64,000 nucleotides of DNA. It comes from Asaia bogorensis. GTDB lineage: Bacteria; Pseudomonadota; Alphaproteobacteria; Acetobacterales; Acetobacteraceae. The notes under the pieces were generated by a model. That model had not been told where the DNA came from, did no database searches, and was given only the letters and a program-made list of their open reading frames with translations. Below are positions 28,602-36,902 of the stretch, one piece after another. The position numbers and the translations under genes were made by a program. Location: the NCBI RefSeq assembly GCF_900465345.1, contig NZ_UEGO01000002.1, positions 33,516-97,515 on the forward strand, given 5' to 3'. Numbering within the stretch: the stretch's first letter is position 1; the number at the start of each line of letters is the position of its first letter.

Positions 28602-29218
28602 GCTCCCGGGAGCCTACATCACGCGTCTCGACATTGATTAGATGCTATAATGTGAATACTCTCATTAGGTGAACTAATTAATTGACGCGCGAATTAGACT
28701 GTTCGAGAGCTTATCCGCCCAAATAATGAGATTCAGCGTCGCGGTCTGTCGACGGTTACCCTGATTAGGACCGGGAGGTGAAATTCAATAAATGTCATAT
28801 TGGTCGCGATATGTGCTCGCACGTCGTGGGCTTCGATCATTCACGATGCACTCTGTGCGATCGTCTATCCATCCTGTGACGGCTTCCTGCACGACATCGT
28901 ATTCATGGCTGTTGCAGATTGCATCGGCTTTGAGTTTACAAGAATAGAAAGCAGACCAGTCATTGAATGGTGATTAGACAGTCTCTCCCGATGTCTTTCT
29001 TTACGGGTGGCTCTCCTTGTCGGACGACGCCTTGTCATCCCCAATGAGATTGCACGCGGCCACCGGCCGGCGATGATTCGCGTCCCCGTTAATGCAAAGC
29101 TCAAACGTATCGTGGCGCACCTGCTGCCCTGCTTTCGTCTTGAGGAAAAACGGAGCGAGTTGTTCAGCGCAATGGCCGCCGTCGCGAACATCCATATAAT
29201 GCCCTGACCGGATCAAAG
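28602..29218 (+). other. Decayed region between IS remnant and nuclease-like fragment
   Basis: About 600 bases, AT-rich at first, with no intact gene. It contains a short dnaE2-like remnant (28713-28748). Short open frames at 28865-29216 on both strands show no recognisable motifs and are not called. Confidence 0.4.
28713..28748 (-). pseudogene. Short dnaE2 remnant
   Basis: On the minus strand this encodes QTATLNLIIWAD, matching [12 protein letters not shown] near the C-terminus of the DnaE2 at 18834-21995. About 28 of 32 bases agree with plus-strand bases near 19058-19089. It is a relic of a second error-prone polymerase gene. Confidence 0.6.
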
Positions 29219-29671
29219 GTGAAGCTGGGGCGATGGGAGGAATATCTTGCCATGCGGCAGGGCATCCTGAAACTGAATGCGACCTATCGTTCGCGGCTTT
29301 CCAATGATCTGGGTGGCTGCCTGTCGGTGTTGCCTGGGTTCACGACGGAAACGCAGGGAGCGGAATCCGTGCGTCTGATCGATGTTCTGTGGCTTGATCG
29401 GGAAAGCCACAGGGTTGTCGCAGCCTTCGAGGTTGAGCATTCAACGACCATCTATTCCGGCATCGTGCGGATGCTGGATCTTGCTCGCGGGTCAGAGGCG
29501 CAGGCTTTGGAGGGACTGCTCCTTGTCGCGCCGGATAAGCGGGAAGCCGATGTACGGGAACAACTGTGGCGGCCGGCTTTCAGTAGGATTGCTGACCTGA
29601 AAGTCCGGTATCTGCCTTACGGGCGCTTGAGAAGGATCGTAAGGCCATTGAGCGCTTTGGGCAGGGTATAA
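29219..29671 (+). pseudogene. PD-(D/E)XK-like nuclease fragment (N-terminus missing)
   Basis: About 150 residues. RLIDVLWLDRESHRVVAAFEVEHSTTIYSGIVRMLDL has the D...(E)xE spacing of a PD-(D/E)XK nuclease core, as in restriction-like enzymes, but I cannot name the family. The frame is open upstream to about 29135 (RRREHPYNALTGSKVKLGRW), with no good start, so this is probably the 3' end of a broken gene. Its GTG at 29219 has no ribosome-binding site. Confidence 0.45.
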
Positions 29672-29804
29672 AACCAATTCAAGCTATATCCCATCTGGCG
29701 ACTCCTGCATGAAAATCTATGCTCCTGTAATGAACGGGTCTTCGCTTCGTGTGGGTTCCTGTCGCGGATAGGCATACCTTCCGAACGAAATAGGCAATCT
29801 GCTT

Positions 29805-32183
29805 TCACCGAAGTCTCAGGGCATTGAGCCGCAGTGCGTTTGTCACGACGGCCAGGGAGGACAGGGCCATCGCGCCTCCCGCGAACATGGGCGACAGCGT
29901 AAGGCCAAAGACAGGATACAGTACGCCTGCGGCAAGTGGGATGCCGATCCCATTGAACAGGAAAGAAAATGCCAGATTCTGCCGGATGTTGCGCATCGTC
30001 GCCTGTGCCAGGCGGCGGGCGCGTACCAATCCGGCGAGGCTGCCTTGTGCCAGTGTCATCCCGGCGCTTTCGATTGCGACATCGGTGCCTGTGCCCATGG
30101 CGATTCCGATATCGGCGGTGGCCAGGGCCGGCGCGTCGTTGACTCCGTCGCCCGCCATGGCGACACGGGCTCCCTTCTGTTGCATGTCACGAATGATCGC
30201 GGCCTTGTCCTCAGGCTTGAGGTCGGCATGTACCTCGTCGATTCCCGCCTGCCGGGCGACGACTTCCGCAGTCCGGGCATTGTCGCCCGTCAGCATCACG
30301 ATCCGCATGCCGGCTGCGTGCAGTGCCGCGATGGTCTCCTTCGCGTCGGTCTTCAGCGGATCGGCCACGACCAGCAGCCCAGCGGCCTGTCCGTCGACGC
30401 CGACGAACATGACGCCCGCGCCCTCCGCCCGGTGGGAATCCGCGACAGGGATCAATGCCGACGCATCGATGCCCTGCTGCCGCATCTGGGCTTGGTTTCC
30501 GACGACGACGGCATGGCCGTCGACGGTGCCGGTCACGCCCAGGCCGGTCTGAGACGCGAAATCCCCGACCGGCGCGGCCTGAAGGCCCTGCGCCGTCATC
30601 GCGGCGACCAGTGCCTGGGCCAGCGGATGCTCAGATTGTGTTTCCAGTGATGCCGCCAGCCGCAGGACGACGTTGGAATCCCATGCACCTGATGTTTCGG
30701 TCGCGATCAGCCGGGGCTTGCCTTCGGTTACGGTGCCGGTCTTGTCGATCACCAGCGTATCGACCGTATCCAGCGCCTGCAGGGCTTCGGCGTTGCGAAC
30801 CAGCACGCCGGCCCGCGCCCCGCGCCCCATGCCCACCATGATCGACATCGGAGTGGCCAGGCCCAGCGCGCACGGGCAGGCGATCACCAGGACCGCAATG
30901 GCGTTCAGCAGTGCGTGTCCGAAGCGCGGTTGCGGACCGACCAGAAGCCAGACGACGAAGGTCAGAAGGGACACAAGCACGACCAGCGGCACGAACCAGC
31001 CGGAGACCCGGTCCGCCACCGCCTGGATCGGTGCGCGCGTACGCTGGGCAGCCGCCACCATGCTGACGATCCGGGCCAGCATCGTGTCCGAGCCAACGGC
31101 CTCGGCTGTCATCAGCAGGCTGCCGGTGCCGTTGATGGTTCCACCCGTCACCTTGTCACCCGGTCCCTTGGCGACAGGTGCTGGCTCTCCTGTCAGCATG
31201 GCTTCGTCCACGCTGGAGCGCCCGTCCATGACGGTGCCGTCCACCGGGATGCTTTCCCCCGGCCGGATGCGGAGCCGATTGCCGGGCACGATCTGGGCCA
31301 GCGGTACGTCGTCCTCCCGATCCAGCGCGCCGACCCGGTGTGCGATTTTCGGTGCGAGATCCAGCAGCGCGCGAATGGCGCGACTGGTACGGGCGCGGGC
31401 GCGCAGTTCCAGGACTTGCCCGGCCAACACCAGGGCCACGATAACACCGGCGGCTTCGTAATAGACCGGGACCGACCCGTCATGCATGCGGAAGGCAGCA
31501 GGGAACAGGCCAGGGGCCACTGTCGCGGCGATGCTATAGAGAAAGCCTGCGCCGACGCCCAGCATAATCAACGTAAACATGTTCAGATGCCGGGTGCGGA
31601 GCGACATCCAGCCGCGTTCGAGGAACGGCCAGCCGGCCCACAGCACGATTGGCGCCGTGAGCGCCAACTGAATCCAGTTCGTCAGGCCGCCATCGAGAAA
31701 TGCCAGCCCTCCCATATCCGCCGCCATGGCGATGATAACGAGCGGGACCGCCAATATGCTCGCCCCCCACAGGCGCTTGCTGAAATCCACGAGTTCCGGG
31801 TTAGGCGTGTCGGCGTCGGATGGCTCCTCCGGTTCCAGCGCCATGCCGCAGATGGGGCAGGAGCCGGGGTGATCCTGTCGGATCTGAGGGTGCATCGGGC
31901 AGGTCCAGATCACCCCGACCCGTTTGGGCTGAGACTTGATGGGCGTCGTGTCCGCCTTGTGCAGGTAATGACAGGGGTCGGCTTCGAACTTTGTCTGACA
32001 GTGCGCGCTGCAGAAATACCAGGTCTGGCCATCATGGTCGGCATGATGCGTCGCCGTCGCGGGGTCGACTGTCATGCCACACACGGGATCCTTGACCGGG
32101 CGCGTCTTAACTCCGGTCGCTGCCGGGGTGGGACCCTCTCCATGGAGATGGGACGCGCAAGCTGCTGTATTGTCGTTCGTCAT
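29805..32183 (-). CDS. copA: Copper-exporting P1B-type ATPase
   Basis: 792 residues. N-terminal metal-handling modules are a YHS domain ([33 protein letters not shown]) and a heavy-metal-binding domain ([22 protein letters not shown]). The core has membrane helices, TGEP, CPC in the transport helix ([12 protein letters not shown]), the phosphorylated Asp in DKTGTVTEG, and [10 protein letters not shown]. It exports Cu(I) or Ag(I) from the cytosol. ATG 32183 ([12 protein letters not shown]) is chosen with AAGGGGA upstream. It is divergent from csoR, sharing the operator at 32249-32265. Confidence 0.94.
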   Translation of the reverse strand: MTNDNTAACASHLHGEGPTPAATGVKTRPVKDPVCGMTVDPATATHHADHDGQTWYFCSAHCQTKFEADPCHYLHKADTTPIKSQPKRVGVIWTCPMHPQIRQDHPGSCPICGMALEPEEPSDADTPNPELVDFSKRLWGASILAVPLVIIAMAADMGGLAFLDGGLTNWIQLALTAPIVLWAGWPFLERGWMSLRTRHLNMFTLIMLGVGAGFLYSIAATVAPGLFPAAFRMHDGSVPVYYEAAGVIVALVLAGQVLELRARARTSRAIRALLDLAPKIAHRVGALDREDDVPLAQIVPGNRLRIRPGESIPVDGTVMDGRSSVDEAMLTGEPAPVAKGPGDKVTGGTINGTGSLLMTAEAVGSDTMLARIVSMVAAAQRTRAPIQAVADRVSGWFVPLVVLVSLLTFVVWLLVGPQPRFGHALLNAIAVLVIACPCALGLATPMSIMVGMGRGARAGVLVRNAEALQALDTVDTLVIDKTGTVTEGKPRLIATETSGAWDSNVVLRLAASLETQSEHPLAQALVAAMTAQGLQAAPVGDFASQTGLGVTGTVDGHAVVVGNQAQMRQQGIDASALIPVADSHRAEGAGVMFVGVDGQAAGLLVVADPLKTDAKETIAALHAAGMRIVMLTGDNARTAEVVARQAGIDEVHADLKPEDKAAIIRDMQQKGARVAMAGDGVNDAPALATADIGIAMGTGTDVAIESAGMTLAQGSLAGLVRARRLAQATMRNIRQNLAFSFLFNGIGIPLAAGVLYPVFGLTLSPMFAGGAMALSSLAVVTNALRLNALRLR

Positions 32184-32248
32184 GAGGTCCCCTTGTTTGT
32201 GGCCGCCACGCGGCGCCAGACATGCCATAATCGCTTGCGCTCCATGGT

Positions 32249-32265
32249 ATGCCCCTGTAGGGTAT
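32249..32265 (+). promoter_or_regulatory. CsoR-type copper operator between copA and csoR
   Basis: ATGCCCCTGTAGGGTAT, an imperfect GC-box palindrome, lies between the divergent starts, 7 bases before the csoR ATG. The same CCCCTGTAGGGTA core recurs at 36813-36825. Confidence 0.75.
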
Positions 32266-32271
32266 AGTGCA

Positions 32272-32544
32272 ATGAGGCAGTCACGGGTAAAGATTTCGCA
32301 GGGCCTGAAACGGGTCGAAGGTCAGGTGCGTGGCATCCAGAAAATGGTGGACGAAGACCGCTATTGCGTGGATGTTCTGCTTCAGCTTCGGGCCGCCAAG
32401 GCGGCGTTGCATCGGCTCGAGGGGCTTGTTCTGCGCGAACATATCGCGGGCTGCGTCGTGGAGGCGATCGAATCCGGCGATCCGGTGGAACGTCAGGAAA
32501 AGATCGGGGAACTGATCGAAACGGTCAGCAAGATGACGGGGTAG
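32272..32544 (+). CDS. csoR: CsoR/RcnR-family copper-sensing repressor
   Basis: 90 residues, all-helical DUF156 fold: [60 protein letters not shown]. The Cys-His-Cys Cu(I) set (YC, H of EHIAGC, and C) fits CsoR. Apo-protein represses; Cu(I) releases it from GC-rich palindromes. ATG 32272 is chosen; the longer upstream frame overlaps copA antisense. Confidence 0.9.
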   Translation: MRQSRVKISQGLKRVEGQVRGIQKMVDEDRYCVDVLLQLRAAKAALHRLEGLVLREHIAGCVVEAIESGDPVERQEKIGELIETVSKMTG

Positions 32545-32546
32545 AT

Positions 32547-32954
32547 GTGCAAGAAATCGGCGCGACACGGTTGGGACGGTTGCTGGCCTGCCTGCTTCTG
32601 CAGGTGGGACTGATGCTGGCGTCCGTCATGCCGGGTCATGCCGCCACGTTGTCTTCTACAGTTGCTTTGGTTACCCAACCGATGGTTGACATGCCAGGGA
32701 TGCAGATGCCATCCCATACGGATGCGACGACCGCACATTGCAATCATGAACCGTGCCACGACCATCATCCATGTCATCATTGCGGCGATTGCTGCGCCCA
32801 GGGTGCCTGCGTCGCCAATTGGCTGATGCCGCCCTCCGTGACCAGGGCGTTTGATTACTCAGGTGTTACGGCACCTTTCGGCCTGTCTCGTTCGGATCGC
32901 ATCGTCGGTCATGGGTTCGCGCCGGCCCTGCCACCGCCCAGAGAGATGGCCTGA
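32547..32954 (+). CDS. Secreted Cys/His-rich metal-binding protein (DUF2946-like)
   Basis: 135 residues from a GTG start two bases after the csoR stop. The signal peptide is RLGRLLACLLLQVGLMLASVMPGHA. The mature part has a striking HCNHEPCHDHHPCHHCGDCCAQGAC cluster with a preceding MPGMQMP stretch, all typical copper ligands. It is a likely periplasmic copper buffer. Its place after csoR and before copA/copB supports this; the family is not certain. Confidence 0.7.
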   Translation: MQEIGATRLGRLLACLLLQVGLMLASVMPGHAATLSSTVALVTQPMVDMPGMQMPSHTDATTAHCNHEPCHDHHPCHHCGDCCAQGACVANWLMPPSVTRAFDYSGVTAPFGLSRSDRIVGHGFAPALPPPREMA

Positions 32955-33030
32955 TTCTGTTCTGACAGTCTCAGGGCTGGTCATGGACCTATGACCGGCT
33001 CCGCCTTCTCTCTTTTGCGGACTATTATTC

Positions 33031-34863
33031 ATGTCAATACGATCCCTTGCGGGACGGAGCGCGATCACGCGCCGCCGTTTCGTCGTCGGGACGGGCCTGT
33101 GGGGAGCGGCGCTGGCCCTCCCGCAGGGCAGCGCGAGCGCCTACGCTTCGGTCTATACACCGGCGTCGGGGCGGCCCGACCCGCTGCCTGGTACCCGTTT
33201 CGACCTTACGATCGGTTCTGTACCGATCAATATCACCGGTGCGCGCATGCACGCGGTGGGTGTGAACGGCTCCACGCCCGCGCCGATCCTGCGCTGGCGT
33301 CAGGATGACACGGTCGAACTGAACGTCACCAACCGGTTGGATGAGCCCAGTTCGATCCACTGGCACGGCCTCCGGGTGCCGGCCCACATGGATGGCGTGC
33401 CCGGTCTGAGCTTTGGCGGGATCGCGCCGGGTGACACGTTCACCTATCGCTTCCCGCTGCATCAGAGCGGCACTTACTGGTATCACAGCCATTCCGGCTT
33501 CCAGGAGCAGACGGGCCTGTATGGGGCTCTGATCATCGACCCGAGAGACGGTTACGCGCAGCATTTCGACCGCGATTATGTGATGGTATTGTCCGACTGG
33601 ACCGACGTCGATCCCGAGGACATCGTCTCAAATCTCAAATTCCAGAGCGATTACTACAATTTCCGCCAGCGTACGGTGGGCACGTTCTTCCGTGACGCGC
33701 ATCGGCAAGGGCTGGGTGCGACGATCCGGGATCGCCTGCAATGGGGTGCCATGAACATGGCACCGACCGACATTCTGGATGTGTCGGGCATCATCTACAC
33801 CTACCTGATCAACGGCCAGTCTCCCGGGGCAAACTGGACTGGCCTGTTCCGACCGGGCGAGCGCATACGCCTGCGCTTCATCAATGCGTCGGCGATGACG
33901 CTGTTCGACGTGCGGGTTCCCGGCCTGACGATGACCGTCGTTCAGGCCGACGGCAATGACGTGGAGCCCATCCCTGTCGATGAATTCCGCATCGGACCTG
34001 CAGAAACCTACGATGTGATTGTCGAGCCCACCGCCGATGGACCGTACACGGTCTTTGCGCAGGCCGAGGATCGCACCGGATACGCGCGCGGCACACTCGC
34101 CACCCGTCCGGGCCTTGCCGGGCCGGTTCCCCCCATGGACCCGCGCCCGCTGCGCACCATGACCGACATGGGCATGGGGAATATGGACATGAAGGGCGGC
34201 ATGGCAGGCATGGAGATGGGGAGTCCGCCGGGGAAGCCCGGTGATGCCCCTGCCAGCGGCGGCATGGACATGGATCACATGGATATGAAGCAGGCCAACA
34301 GGCCCGGAGCCGCCGCGATGGATATGCCGGGCACGGCGGCTGCGCCGCGGCATAAAACAGAGCTGAAGCCCGGCGTCGCGGTGCAGAGTGTCGCCATGAT
34401 GCCGATCAACCGGCTGGCGGAGCCGGGCGACGGGCTGGAGAATAATGGTCGCCGCGTTCTGACCTATGCCGATCTGCGGGCCACGATCCCGGGCGCGGAC
34501 CCACGCCCGCCGTCGCGCGAGATCACCCTGCACCTGACCGGCAGCATGGAACGCTTCATCTGGGGATTTGACGGCAAGAAGTTCTCGGAAGCGGAACCGA
34601 TTCGTCTGACTTTGGGCGAGCGGGTGCGCTTCGTCCTGATCAACGACACGATGATGGAGCACCCAATCCATCTGCATGGATTGTGGAGCGAACTGGAAAA
34701 TGGGCAGGGTGACTGCCGACCCTACAAGCACACGATTACCGTCAAGCCGGGTGAGCGGCTGAGTTACCTGGTCACGGCGGACGAACCCGGGCTGTGGGCG
34801 TATCACTGCCACCTGCTCTACCACATGGAGGTGGGCATGTTCCGCACGGTGGTGGTGTCGTGA
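33031..34863 (+). CDS. copA: CopA-type multicopper oxidase (periplasmic copper resistance)
   Basis: 610 residues. A twin-arginine signal (AITRRRFVVGTGLWGAALALP) sends the folded enzyme to the periplasm. Copper motifs include IHWHGLRV, YHSHSG, HPIHLHG and HCHLLYHMEVGM. A Met/His-rich insert (GMGNMDMKGGMAGMEMG; MDMDHMDMK) at about 380-430 is the CopA copper-loading region. It oxidises Cu(I) and binds copper. It overlaps copB by four bases (GTGA). It shares its name with the unrelated ATPase. Confidence 0.93.
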   Translation: MSIRSLAGRSAITRRRFVVGTGLWGAALALPQGSASAYASVYTPASGRPDPLPGTRFDLTIGSVPINITGARMHAVGVNGSTPAPILRWRQDDTVELNVTNRLDEPSSIHWHGLRVPAHMDGVPGLSFGGIAPGDTFTYRFPLHQSGTYWYHSHSGFQEQTGLYGALIIDPRDGYAQHFDRDYVMVLSDWTDVDPEDIVSNLKFQSDYYNFRQRTVGTFFRDAHRQGLGATIRDRLQWGAMNMAPTDILDVSGIIYTYLINGQSPGANWTGLFRPGERIRLRFINASAMTLFDVRVPGLTMTVVQADGNDVEPIPVDEFRIGPAETYDVIVEPTADGPYTVFAQAEDRTGYARGTLATRPGLAGPVPPMDPRPLRTMTDMGMGNMDMKGGMAGMEMGSPPGKPGDAPASGGMDMDHMDMKQANRPGAAAMDMPGTAAAPRHKTELKPGVAVQSVAMMPINRLAEPGDGLENNGRRVLTYADLRATIPGADPRPPSREITLHLTGSMERFIWGFDGKKFSEAEPIRLTLGERVRFVLINDTMMEHPIHLHGLWSELENGQGDCRPYKHTITVKPGERLSYLVTADEPGLWAYHCHLLYHMEVGMFRTVVVS

Positions 34864-35666
34864 TCCGGGGTCTGATAGGTGGCACGGTCCTTGCCGCTGG
34901 ACTGGCTACCGCGGTACCTGGCACGGGACGCGCCCAGTCAGTCCCGGCACGCCAGAGCGAAGGAACCCAGGAAGCGCAGACCGCCTCGGCTCCCGCGCCC
35001 GTGGTCTATGTCAACGGCATCCAGCCGGTCATGGACCATAACATCTATGTGCATGCGCTGCTCGACCAGTTCGAGGCGCGCTTTGGTGCCGATGGCGGGC
35101 AGTTCCGTTACGATGGGCAGGCTTGGTTCGGCACCGACTACGACAAGCTCTGGCTGAAATCCGAAGGCACGGTCGGCACAAACGGCAAGTTCGGTGATGG
35201 AGATCATGAGGCCCTCTATGATCGTGCCATCTCCCGGTATTTCGATGTCCAGACTGGCGTGCGTCTCGATATTGACAACGGCCCCACACGGGCCTGGGGC
35301 GCGATCGGGGTCGAGGGACTGGCGCTATATTTCTTCAATGTGGAGGCCACGGCCTATTTCAGTGACCGAGGCGCTGCGGGGCGTCTGCAAGGTTCCTACG
35401 ACATTCTGCTGACCAATCGCCTGATCCTCCAACCCCAGGTAGAGATGAACTTCTATTCCGCGTCCGATCGTGCGCGCGGGGTCGGAACCGGGCTGTCCGA
35501 TATCGATACGGGATTGCGGCTTCGCTACGAATGGCATCGGAAATTCGCGCCTTATATCGGCGTGAGTTACTCCGGCACGTTCGGTCAGGCCGCCGACATG
35601 GCGCGTTCAAGGAATGAGCGTGTCCATGACCTGAATTTCACCTTCGGGATCAGGACGTGGTTCTGA
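34860..35666 (+). CDS. copB: CopB outer-membrane copper resistance protein
   Basis: 268 residues starting at a GTG that overlaps the copA stop. A signal peptide is followed by the CopB barrel pattern: PVMDHNIYVHALLDQFEARFG, WFGTDYDKLWLKSEG, FDVQTGVRLDIDNGPTRAWGAIGVEGLALYFFNVEATAYFSDRG, and C-terminal EWHRKFAPYIGVSYSGTFGQ...GIRTWF ending in Phe. The Met-rich N-terminus found in many CopB proteins is missing here; it may be supplied by the next gene. Confidence 0.9.
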   Translation: MIRGLIGGTVLAAGLATAVPGTGRAQSVPARQSEGTQEAQTASAPAPVVYVNGIQPVMDHNIYVHALLDQFEARFGADGGQFRYDGQAWFGTDYDKLWLKSEGTVGTNGKFGDGDHEALYDRAISRYFDVQTGVRLDIDNGPTRAWGAIGVEGLALYFFNVEATAYFSDRGAAGRLQGSYDILLTNRLILQPQVEMNFYSASDRARGVGTGLSDIDTGLRLRYEWHRKFAPYIGVSYSGTFGQAADMARSRNERVHDLNFTFGIRTWF

Positions 35667-35746
35667 CTATTCCTGCCCGATGTGAAATCGTCGCGGGGCG
35701 CATTGTGCGCCTTCGCATCCGATAACCAATGATGAGGAAAAGACCA

Positions 35747-36139
35747 ATGCTGACCATTAATTTCAGATCATCGGCCCTTCTGGTAGCACTCCTGGCCACG
35801 GTCTCAGTTGCGCATGCCCAGACACCGGTTCCGGCACCAGCCCAGCCGCAGGGCCAGGATATGTCCGGAATGCAGGGTATGTCAGGCATGTCAGGAATGG
35901 ACCACGACAAGATGAAAATGGACGGCATGCCCGGATCCGGCATGAAGGGGGCAGAGAAAGGCATGAAAATGAAAGGAAAGATGGGGGGATGTATGAAGAT
36001 GAAGGGCATGGCCATGCCGAACGGTCAGGCAATGGCACCATCGGATAAAAAGATGAAAATGGGCTGCGGCGACATGGGCGACGGCATGAAAATGCCGATG
36101 GGCCCGCAGAGCATGCCCGACGCGGTTCATCAGCGCTGA
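35747..36139 (+). CDS. Met-rich periplasmic copper-binding protein
   Basis: 130 residues. The signal peptide (FRSSALLVALLATVSVAHA) is followed by an almost fully low-complexity Met/Gly/Lys chain (MSGMQGMSGMSGMDHDKMKM, GMKMKGKMGGCMKMKGMAMP) with more than 25 methionines. Such chains bind Cu(I). ATG 35747 is chosen because GAGGAAAA lies eight or so bases upstream. It follows copB, whose own N-terminal Met-rich region is absent. Confidence 0.75.
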   Translation: MLTINFRSSALLVALLATVSVAHAQTPVPAPAQPQGQDMSGMQGMSGMSGMDHDKMKMDGMPGSGMKGAEKGMKMKGKMGGCMKMKGMAMPNGQAMAPSDKKMKMGCGDMGDGMKMPMGPQSMPDAVHQR

Positions 36140-36204
36140 TCGGTTCCTGATGGAGCGGGGCGGCGTCATAAGCGTCGCCCCTGGACATGCCCAGGGAGGC
36201 ACGC

Positions 36205-36768
36205 ATGAAAAGATTAGCCTGGAGTCTCGCCGGCATTCTGCTGGTCGGGATCGGCGCGGGAACGGCCGTCGTTTTCGGTGGTCTGTATGATGTAGGCGCC
36301 ACCTCGCCGCATTGGCGGCTGACCTATCGTGTTCTGGAAACGGCACGCTTCCATTCAATCCGGCATCACGCCGAGGGCATTACCACACCTGTCGATCTTG
36401 AGACGCAGGCACGGCTCGTCGGCGGTGCATCGCATTTTTCGACGCATTGCGCCTCCTGTCATTCCGCGCCGGGCGTCGAGGCCGAGGATATGGCGGAGGG
36501 GATGTATCCGAAGCCGCCGGTTTTGAATGATGTGGCGCAACGCTATACGCAAGGCGAACTGTTCTGGATCCTCAAGCATGGCATCAAGATGTCGGGCATG
36601 CCGTCCTGGGCGGATCATGGTGATGATGATCTCTGGAACATTGTCGCGTTTCTCAAAAAGCTTCCGGGAATGAACAGTTCCGACTACCAGGCGCTGGTCG
36701 CCCAGGCAGGAGCAGCTGGCGGACATCATATGCATCACGACATGGATATGCCGATGCCCCGACAATAG
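36205..36768 (+). CDS. Membrane-anchored mono-heme cytochrome c
   Basis: 187 residues. An uncleaved N-terminal anchor (RLAWSLAGILLVGIGAGTAVVFGGLY) is followed by a class I cytochrome c domain with CASCH at Cys82 and a candidate distal Met in KMSGMPSWADHGDDDLWNIVAFLKKLPGM. The C-terminal tail is His/Met-rich (GGHHMHHDMDMPMP), suggesting copper contact. It may accept electrons from the CopA oxidase reaction or the downstream conduit (inference). Confidence 0.85.
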   Translation: MKRLAWSLAGILLVGIGAGTAVVFGGLYDVGATSPHWRLTYRVLETARFHSIRHHAEGITTPVDLETQARLVGGASHFSTHCASCHSAPGVEAEDMAEGMYPKPPVLNDVAQRYTQGELFWILKHGIKMSGMPSWADHGDDDLWNIVAFLKKLPGMNSSDYQALVAQAGAAGGHHMHHDMDMPMPRQ

Positions 36769-36783
36769 ATGCCGCTGGGATAA

Positions 36784-36797
36784 TTGATCGAGATCAA
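36784..36797 (+). promoter_or_regulatory. FNR/FnrL-type box
   Basis: TTGAT-CGAG-ATCAA, an exact match to the FNR consensus palindrome, about 110 bases before the 711-residue reductase gene. If the start of transcription is near 36832, the site is at about -41.5, a class II activator position. Confidence 0.75.
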
Positions 36798-36809
36798 GGA
36801 AAATATGCC

Positions 36810-36827
36810 ATACCCCTGTAGGGTAAT
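36810..36827 (+). promoter_or_regulatory. Second CsoR-type operator
   Basis: ATACCCCTGTAGGGTAAT, sharing CCCCTGTAGGGTA exactly with the copA/csoR site. It would overlap the promoter region just downstream of the FNR box, so the following operon is probably derepressed by copper. Confidence 0.75.
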
Positions 36828-36902
36828 AACCCGTGCCCTGACGACATCCGGAAAGCGGGCCGGTATGGGCTTTGCCGAGGATGATGGCGTGTTGGAGAAA
36901 CC

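Noticed and set aside
28865..29216. Small open frames on both strands
   Set aside because: No recognisable motifs, no ribosome-binding sites and overlapping in opposite directions.
30915..32267. 450-codon frame opposite the copper ATPase
   Set aside because: Antisense shadow; His/Arg/Asp-rich composition comes from reverse-read ATPase codons.
33628..34824. 398-codon frame opposite the multicopper oxidase
   Set aside because: Antisense shadow; apparent His richness mirrors Met codons read in reverse.
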